From positions 4,558,501 through 4,622,500 of the forward strand of contig CATIUR010000002.1 of NCBI GenBank assembly GCA_949592205.1: a stretch of 64,000 nt of DNA. The letters run 5' to 3'. Positions within the stretch are counted from its first letter, which is position 1, and each line of letters opens with the position of its first letter. Below, piece by piece: positions 55,957-64,000 of this stretch. The notes under the pieces are model-generated. The model was not told the origin of the DNA and searched no databases. It saw nothing but the letters and a program-made list of their open reading frames with translations. The position numbers and the translations under genes are program-made. The stretch comes from Helichrysum umbraculigerum (lineage: Eukaryota; Streptophyta; Magnoliopsida; Asterales; Asteraceae).

Positions 55957-56687
55957 GGTGGGTGATATTAAGACCCACGTCACTTCAAATTAATGGTCTC
56001 AAAATCCTATCTTGATGTATCCATAGGTCTCAAAATGCATTTTGAAGTGTATCTATAGGCAAAAAGGCCTCTTACTATATTTGTCCATTTTGGTTTAGAT
56101 AAGATAAAAATGTCACCTTTTTTATGTTTGGTTTGGATTCAAAATTTATGATTTTGAATTTAGTGTTTCAACTAGAGAAATGTATGTATACTTTTAAGTG
56201 TATGAAACTATTGTCCAATAAATTAGTGTTGTAGATTAGAAGGTTTCGATTGGTTGAGTACTTCACTTAAGCCGATGAAAAGGAAACACACAACAAAACA
56301 TGAAATATTAACTTTAATTTCTAAAAATCACGTAGATTAGAGTCATCAGACGAAATAACATATCTTCTTTTAGAACATTAAAACATAATCTTAACATTAG
56401 GTTTACAAATTACTTGAATTATAAAGTAACGATCAACTATACCTAGAGTTATTTAATCTAAAAATAAGTTGGTCACCCATGTCTAACATGCTTAAAAACA
56501 ACTTGTATAAATGGTAACCAACTTAAGCTCTTTTACAAATTGTGTTAAGCAAAAATATATTCCTAAAGGACTAAAATATCTACTTGAAGAACAATTAAGG
56601 GGCCCAAATAACCATACTAAAAACAACAAGGGCTGAATCTGCAATATACAAATTCTCCCAAAACCCTTGTGGGTTTAACAAAATCTA
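55957..56687. promoter_or_regulatory. Shared upstream region between VDE (-) and CIP111-like (+)
   Basis: About 0.7 kb separates the probable VDE first exon from the 5' leader of the AAA ATPase gene, so the two are head to head. No insertion with clear termini was seen. Whether the region works in both directions is not shown by sequence. Confidence 0.5.
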
Positions 56688-56700
56688 AAACCCTAAACCC
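56688..56700 (+). promoter_or_regulatory. Telo-box in the CIP111-like leader
   Basis: aaaccctaaaccc lies 32-44 bases upstream of the ATG. Telo-boxes (AAACCCTA) are common in the promoters and leaders of plant ribosome-biogenesis and translation genes, which fits the AFG2-type function proposed for this gene. Confidence 0.6.
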
Positions 56701-56731
56701 CCAAATTCCATTAACGTTTCTGCTCGAAACA

Positions 56732-59700
56732 ATGCCTTCAAAGAAAAAAGCATCAAAATCAAAGGCAAATTCCAATTCTGATGCAATAACACCATCTTCA
56801 CTTAGTAATTCATCCTCATATTCAAATCTAAACCCTAATTACAACCATGAAGATGATGATGAACAATCACTACTACGCTCACTTGAAACAGTTTTCACTA
56901 TATATCCATCATTCATCGGTACTTCTGCTTTAATCTGTAGCTTAATTGAAGATTCTAATAGTGGAATTGATTCAAAAGGATGTAAAATTTGGGTCTCAGA
57001 ATCTGCTATGGTTGCTTCTTCAATCACTCCTGGTTCCATTGTTTCTGTAAGTCTAACTTATTCATCGAAATTATTAGGTTATATATATGTAAATGTCTGC
57101 ATGATATACATTTTATTTTAAGGAAAGTGGTTATTATTCATTGTCATATAGTTAAGCAGAGTATATGATGATTTGGAATTATTAGTATCTATATACATTT
57201 TATGTACTATACTTGTTGAATATTATTGTGTAATGTATTAATTCTATTTTTAGATGTCGTAATAGTTTTAGTCTATTGAATTTGTTGACAGGTTTCACTT
57301 GCTTCTTTAAGGAGAGATGTGTCGGTTTACCCTCTTAGCTCATTAATGGATGAATGCGGCAGGCATTATGGGTTCAATGAGAACATGGGTAAAGAGATAG
57401 GGAATTACTTTGTTCTAGCTACAGTTTTTCCATCTTTAAAGGTTTGAAAACAATTTTGTTTACGTAACGTATGGTTTTTATTAATAAACATATGATTTAA
57501 AGCTGAAATCTTGGAACGCATTTGTCAACTTCCATTTCAGGTTTCAAAAAATGGTGTGCGGTTATCTTCAAGCCTCTCATCTGCAATGGGTTATCCGGTT
57601 TTTGGCAGGAAAGTTTTTGTTTATCCTGTCAATCAAAGGAATAATTCCCTTTCAATAGATAAGTGTAAAGACCTACATTTATCTTTGATTTCTTTAAAGA
57701 GTTCAATTAGCAATAAAAGTAACAAAACGTCCCATGTTGATCTTTTATCTGAAAATGGAAGTATTTCATCTCCAAAGACACCATCAGTGACTCGATCGAA
57801 GTTCAGTTCTCCCTGTTCTAGCCAGCCAACTTCACCAAGATATAGAGAAACAAGGTCAAACCTGTTAGACCCAGCCGTTGATTCTTTTAATATAAGAGAG
57901 GTTTTGGAGGATGAAATTGGAAAGAAGCTTCTTCAGACTTGTACTATGTCGCTCTTATATTCCCGTCATTTACTTTGGGGAAACCTTGTGGTAATTCCAA
58001 TACTTTCAGAGCTTTGTCTTTTCAAGGTCGTTAGTGCAGAAAAAGTATCTGGAATTAGTAATGATGAGAATTTAGAAAGAAATAATGGTTCGTTTATGCA
58101 ATCACTGGATCTATCTGGTAATGGTGATGCTTTTCTGGTAGACCATGGAACAAAAGTTCATTTGTTTTCGGAGAAAACCAATTTTGATCTATGTAGTGAG
58201 GATAGTGTAGATAGCATAGTAGTTGATATCCCTAAATTGGGTGGCTTGTCCAAGGAGTATACAGTTTTGAAGGATATTATTGTTTCATCATCAGTTAAGA
58301 ACACTCTTTCAAGGTATGTTTATCTTTTGTACTTTCTGTTAGAGAAGCTGTGGTTAAGTAGTGTTGTTGGTGTTGATTCATTTACTTTGGGTAATCAAGT
58401 TTGTTTACACGGTGACGATGTCTTGTATGCATGCACACTTAGGGGGTGTTGAGTTTGCATCTTGGAACTGATTATCTGATATTGCATGTTGAAGTAACAA
58501 ACAATACTTAGTTTATAATGTTTAGATAATCAGATTCTAGTATTCTACTTTTGCTTATCTGATAATCTATCAGTTTCATACCAGCTGCTACAAAATTGAT
58601 TATCTAGGTGTAAAGTAAAATTACTTATTTTGACTCTTTTTCAACCGTATTCAAGAGGCTTTTACTCTTTTTCTCAAAACCCTGTTGTTCATCTTGTCCG
58701 TTAATTCTTTGAAGAATTAGAATTAGCCAAACACTTGAGCATCTCATGACTATGTAATTGTTACACCTGAAGCCGACAGAAGTAAATCCACACACTATAT
58801 ATCTTACAACCCGTTTTATTAAAACTATTTTCCGATTCTTATTACTTAATATCACATAGCTTAAATCGATAGTCACTGGTCATAAAATTGTTATAGTATG
58901 GGTTTACGTCCAACAAAAGGAGTGCTACTTCATGGTCCACCAGGCACAGGGAAGACTTCTTTGGCCCGATTATGTGCTAATGATGCTGGCGTCAATCTCT
59001 TCTCTGTAAATGGACCAGAAATTGTCAGTCAATTTTTTGGTGAAAGTGAGCAAGCATTGCATAAAGTATTCGATTCAGCTAGCAGTGCTGCACCTGCTGT
59101 GGTAAGTTCTTCTATCTTTTTCCATCATTATTCTTGAACGTTTCTTTAATACTTGTTTTTACGCATGTCATCTTTTATGGATCAATTTTGTATGATAAAA
59201 TTGGCTTTCAGGTTTTCATAGATGAGTTGGATGCCATTGCACCATCCCGGAAAGATGGCGGTGAAGAACTTTCTGGAAGAATTGTTGCAACACTACTAAA
59301 TTTAATGGATGGAATTAGTCGAACCGAAGGTCTACTTGTTATCGCTGCAACCAATAGACCCGACCGTATTGAGCCAGCACTCAGACGTCCTGGAAGACTT
59401 GACAGGGAAATTGAAATAGGTACAATCTTAAATTAGTCTTCCTTGGAACAAATTGTAAATTTTATTCGTCAAGCTTGTAATATATGTATGTCTGTGCCAA
59501 AAATATTTCCTCTCCAATTGGATGCTCTTATATCTCTAAACCTGAACAGTATGAAATTGTATTCAGGTGTGCCATCTCCCAGTCAACGTTATGATATATT
59601 ACTTGCTCTGCTCAACGAAAAAGAACACCGTCTTTCAGATATGGAAATTCATCATTTGGCTATGACTACTCACGGGTTTGTGGGTGCTGATCTGGCATCT

Positions 59701-62325
59701 CTCTGCAATGAAGCCGCCTTTGTCTGCCTTAGGCGCTCCATTGGCAAGATCCACAATAAGCAGAAACTTAATTTATGTTCAGATGATATGGACTTGCATT
59801 GGAATAATAATTTGGAGGGCTCGTCTTTATCATATACCGGGGTCAATGTAGAAAGTGTTGAAAGTGATCCGATGGGGGAAAGTTTAAGCGTCTCTCTTGA
59901 AGATTTTGAGAAAGCAAGAATCAAAGTGAGACCAAGCGCCATGAGAGAGGTATAATAATAGTTTCCATTCTGAGTTTACAAATTTATCTAGCTAAAGATT
60001 TGTGTGTGATCTATAAGGTGTGTTATATGACAACTGCACCTCACATTTTTAATCAACTTTTTTCAGTGGGTCTAAATTACTGGACATATAGGTGGGTCTT
60101 GCGGGTTGGGTATTGAATGGCTCAGAATGGTGTCTGGTCAAAACATGTAAATTAGCACTTTCTGCATTCCATACATAAGCGGCGTGTCAGAGAAAATTTC
60201 AAAAGTTATATTGTTTCATTAAAAATATAATCTTTTTATCTAAAACGATTTAGGAGGTTTTACGCGTTTAAAATACAAATTTGGTAAATCAATTTTCTAT
60301 TTTTTCATAATTTTAACCTATATAAATTGCAATCAGGTGATACTTGAGGTACCAAAGGTCAGCTGGAAAGACGTTGGTGGTCAAGAGGAGGTTAAAATGC
60401 AGTTAATGGAGGCTGTAGAATGGCCTCAGAAGCACCAGGATGCTTTCAGGCGTATTGGAACTCGGCCACCAACAGGGGTCTTATTGTTTGGTCCCCCTGG
60501 GTGCAGCAAAACCCTTCTGGCTCGTGCGGTAGCATCTGAGGCCAAACTCAATTTTCTTGCTGTGAAGGGCCCAGAACTTTTCAGTAAATGGGTTGGTGAA
60601 TCAGAGAAGGCTGTCAAGTCTCTTTTTGCAAAGGCACGGGCTAATGCTCCTTCGATTGTATTTTTTGATGAGTTAGATGGTCTCGCTAGTATTCGTGGGA
60701 AGGAAAATGATGGGGTTTCAGTTGCTGATCGTGTTATGAGCCAACTTCTTGTTGAATTAGATGGTAATGTGCACCTTATCATTCTCCGTAGCTCTTACCA
60801 GAGTCAACACTTACACTACTGAGTATCTTAGGGTAAACCAAAATTTGTTATTTACCCAGTTTTCTTACCTAATTCATGAGATTTTTACCGTCTACCTTTC
60901 TTTCACAATAAGTGATTTTTGATCATTTTACATATTAATTTGTTTAGTGGTCTAGATTTGTCAAACACTCAACATCTTATTATCTGATTCTATGGCTTTG
61001 TTTCATTGAAAAAAAAAAGCTGATTATCCTGCAAATTTACCAATATACCTACTTTCTAACCTAGTTAATTAGACTTTATTAGAAACAATTATAAAAATAG
61101 AAATAAAAAAATGAAATAAAACAAAAAAAATTCAAATAATGTCTTTTCTGGTCATTTTATTTACAAATCCGTTCAATAATCAAAATCTGTCAAACACTCT
61201 AACTCTGTTGATCTGATTACTACAAGTCTTTAATTTCAAGCACCAGAACCACATTAAACTCCAGATCCTACACTTTGTTTTGTTATATAGCTGATTATCA
61301 TATTCTGGTGATTCAATATTACATAATCGCTAACAAAATGCAAACACCCGTTAGTTCTCGTCATCTGCTTATTATTGCAACTTGTTGATTTGTGTAGGTT
61401 TGAACCAGAGAGTTAATGTCACTGTTATTGCTGCAACAAACCGACCAGATAAAATTGACTCTGCTCTTTTGAGGCCAGGTATCACCTAATTTCATCTAAA
61501 ATATTGATTTATGATCCATCTGATTTCTTTGTGGTGATTTTTGTACCTCGTTTTCTTGCTAATGAAATCTTAACAGGACGTTTTGATAGGCTCGTGTATG
61601 TGGGCCCACCAAATGAAAAAGACCGTAAAGAGATTTTTCGTATCCATTTGCGTAAAATGTCTTGTAGCTCTGATGTATGCATTGAGGAGTTGGCTCGTCT
61701 TTCTGAAGGTTGTACTGGGGCTGACATTTCTCTAATTTGTCGTGAAGCGGCTGTTGCTGCTATCGAGGTTTGTTAAACTTTGGCTAGCTGTGAAGATTCT
61801 TGAGGTGGTCAGATGGGTGGGTTGGGTAATGGATTGAGATGGATCCAGGTCTACCCACAAACTATTTAGTGTCCATTTAGTTTAATAATTAAACATTAAA
61901 TTTTATCACACATCTACTTTGGGCGACTTTCAAGTTTTCAACCCATATTACCCATTATCATTGTAACTGAATTTTTTGTTTTGATCCATTTGACACGTTA
62001 GGGTCTTATGGCTCAACCATAAATTAATTCGAGTTATTCATGAATCTTTAGTAAATTGGTCCACCTTTAGAAAAAAATTTCAAAGTAACGAGCAAACACA
62101 GTTTAGTTTTGTTTTAGCATCTATTGTGTTCACTGTGATAAATTAACTTCACATAATGGTTTATCATCTCAGGAGAAACATGATGCATCGGAAGTAAGAA
62201 TGGAACATATAAAATCTGCAATTGAACGTACGCAGCCGTCAGATGTAGAGTCTTATGAGGACTTGACAAGAAAATTTCAAAGACTTGTGTCCGTAACTAC
62301 CCCAGAAAATGATTTGAGTCCCTGA
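56732..62325 (+). CDS. CIP111: Tandem AAA ATPase, CIP111/AFG2 (Drg1, SPATA5) type
   Basis: Double AAA+ ATPase related to Arabidopsis calmodulin-interacting protein CIP111 and yeast Afg2/Drg1, which strips shuttling factors from pre-60S ribosomes. Ten coding exons (plus): 56732-57046, 57292-57441, 57541-58313, 58897-59101, 59212-59419, 59567-59949, 60337-60763, 61398-61478, 61577-61767, 62173-62325; all GT-AG; 961 residues. The lysine/serine-rich start and N-domain run to about 400. First AAA: GPPGTGKT (426-433), VFIDELDA (482-489), AATNRPDRIEPALRRPGRLDRE. Second AAA: GPPGCSKT (730-737), FFDELDG (788), RPGRFDRLVYVGPP. The S in the second Walker A is usual for this family. The start is ATG 56732. 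The C-terminus ends at LSP, shorter than I recall for CIP111 (about 1,020 residues). Confidence 0.92.
58437..58640. mobile_element. MITE-like sequence in CIP111 intron 3
   Basis: Starts ttagggggtgttgagtttgc and contains repeated gattatctgata phrases in both orientations. Intron 7 (60764-61397) has a related inverted set: tcaaacactcaacatctt, two gctgattatc copies and gcaaacacccgttag near 61343-61356. Both look like related MITE sequence; exact ends and duplications were not resolved. Confidence 0.4.
61801..62015. mobile_element. MITE-like sequence in CIP111 intron 9
   Basis: gaggtggtcagatgggtggg starts the segment, and phrases such as cccatattacccattatc and gatccatttgacacgtta lie toward its other end. 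It belongs to the same repeat type as VDE intron 3. No clean target duplication was found. Confidence 0.4.
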
Positions 62326-64000
62326 AACATCCTCAAAAAGATTAAGCATGGTTTCTAGACGGTAATTCCCCTAACTAAACCCTTTTTGTTTTATCTTATA
62401 AATTGTGTCTTTGTTGGGTCCACATTTGAGTTTTTGGTAGCTGTTTCTTTATTTTTCTTAAAGTAGAAAACTGAGCTCTAACAATTGTGGGGTATTCAGG
62501 TAAAAGGGATTGTCATTATGATTTTAAATTTCTGATTATTCAGGGTGGCCAAAATATATCAGATTTCAATATAAATGAATTATTGAGATAAACATAATAT
62601 CACATACTTATCCCTGATTATCTCATCATTTAGTTCCAAGTCTTCTAGTCATAGTCACTTTGAAGAGGACGCCTGAATATCCCATTGGCTGTGAAAAGGT
62701 GCTTGATTGCACCATTTTGGCATAAATCAAAATCTCAAAAATGATTGTCAATTTCAAATTCTAAACTAGAGGTGTCATTTTGACCGACTCGATTAATGAA
62801 CAATTAGGTTATGTTTTTCTTTAACGGGTCAAACGGGTAAGCAAATAGCTTAAAGAGGAAAGTTTCAAATGGATCTCATGGTCAATCATGTTACAAGTCA
62901 CCTTAAGTGTATATGTAATAAAACCTTCCAGCTGATTTTATTCAAAATATTTTATTGTTGTTTTTGTAATTATAGTTGTTTTTGTAATTATATATACCAC
63001 ATTAATCATGTATAAAGATTTAAAGTTTCTTGGACGAAAGCAGTTCGGGTGAACGTGACCCTAACAAAATCGCTTAGTTAACATGTTACCCAACTGGCCC
63101 AACCCATCCATGTTGCCAAGCATACTTAGATTGCATTCATTAAGTCAGGTCTTTTTTAGCTAACCACTGAACAGTCAATAATCATCTAATGATATTCACA
63201 TATGGTGAAACAGGAGCGTTTTGGAATCCATTGCATCGTGTATTATCTTGCTGAATGGATTATATAGCTGCTTTAGAGACGCGAGTACTTTGAAGTCCTT
63301 AAATTTTTCTGAATGCTGATGCATGGAAAGTTGGAAACCTACCTTTCATATCCGGCTATCCTTTTTGCGCTACAGCATTGGTGGCATGAATGTGACCATA
63401 AACTCACTTATAACACTTTTTCTCTCTCAATACGATCGAAAAGTATATATACCTTGATGTAGTTGGTCATGCTAATCATATTGTAGAAATTATCATTAAG
63501 AAACTGCCTCTTGAAAAACATATGGGGATCTCACCCTTAGTTAAGAGGACCAGTTTAGTGTGTACAAAGTTTTGAAGACAATGTTACAAGTATTTAATGG
63601 ATTATGATACAAAATTTTGCAATGAAGTTTATATATTTGAACTTAATTTACTTCCCTTTTTATGGTTTTGATTATTATTATTTTATTTTATTTTATTTCC
63701 TTTCCTTCAAGCTAACCTTCAAAGTTCAAACATCGACCTTTTCCTAGATAGAAATATATTGTTAAATATATTATTATCTTATTGGTAGTAAAGAAACATA
63801 TATTGTTGACCTTGTAAGTCCAAACAAGTTGGCCGAATTTAAAATTTAATATTATTATTATTCTTGTATTTCATAGGAAAGGGATCCTCTTTATATACCA
63901 CATTTTTCCAATTAGTATACCACTAATAATTGATTGTGTACAGAATAGTACAGAAAAGTACATAAAAGTACATAATGTTAAGAAAAAATGATCGAAAAAG
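62326..64000. other. 3' side of the CIP111-like gene and intergenic DNA
   Basis: Contains a possible 3' splice donor, acg|gtaatt, at 62361, a MITE-like pair of phrases (gaggtgtcattttgaccgac near 62770, caacccatccatgttgcc near 63101), and a possible leftover terminal exon at 63214-63254 after a cag acceptor. From 63300 to 64000 nothing is recognisable. Confidence 0.45.

Overview
This window is nuclear DNA of a flowering plant, almost certainly a eudicot. It has plant-only genes (violaxanthin de-epoxidase, the actin binder SCAB1, a mitotic B1 cyclin with MSA promoter boxes), many short AT-rich GT-AG introns, introns in 5' leaders, and a dense load of plant-type transposons. The repeat style and protein sequences remind me of Asteraceae, but that is an impression, not a demonstration. 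No organelle, bacterial or viral genes were seen.

Layout. Positions 1 to about 28,500 are a nested transposon region with no intact host gene. An LTR-type element ends at 1866. A 9.5 kb element with inverted ends (2557-12072) splits an older LTR and carries a broken PIF/Harbinger transposase, a LINE scrap, a SINE, a hAT MITE and a captured exon of a PILS auxin-transport gene. A 2,930 bp near-perfect palindrome made of two LTR halves (12191-15120) is flanked by a 5 bp target duplication. A foldback element (about 16.4-23.6 kb) has two solo LTRs inserted in it (18039-20456 and 21157-23185, each with a 5 bp duplication). hAT MITEs with 8 bp duplications lie at 25465-26206 and 31667-32175.

Positions 28,567 to 62,325 are the gene island. 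On the minus strand lie an ABCF4/GCN4-type ABC protein (28567-31001), cyclin B1 (33391-36847), SCAB1 (38304-42141), an intact PIF/Harbinger transposase (43963-45270) and violaxanthin de-epoxidase (51789-54952). On the plus strand, head to head with VDE, is a CIP111/AFG2-type tandem AAA ATPase (56732-62325). I worked out exon junctions by hand for all five host genes. Each gives an uninterrupted frame of about the expected family length, with GT-AG introns throughout. The genes do not form one pathway; they cover translation/ribosome factors (ABCF4, CIP111), cell division (cyclin B1), actin and stomata (SCAB1) and photoprotection (VDE).

The most unusual objects are the palindromic double LTR; the clusters of short palindromes of different sequence inside several related LTR elements; a Mutator-type foldback whose loop is telomere-like repeat in both orientations (47001-47844); an intron tandem repeat in cyclin B1 that copies the real 3' splice site; an 11-residue tandem duplication in VDE; and a possibly shortened C-terminus of the CIP111-like gene.
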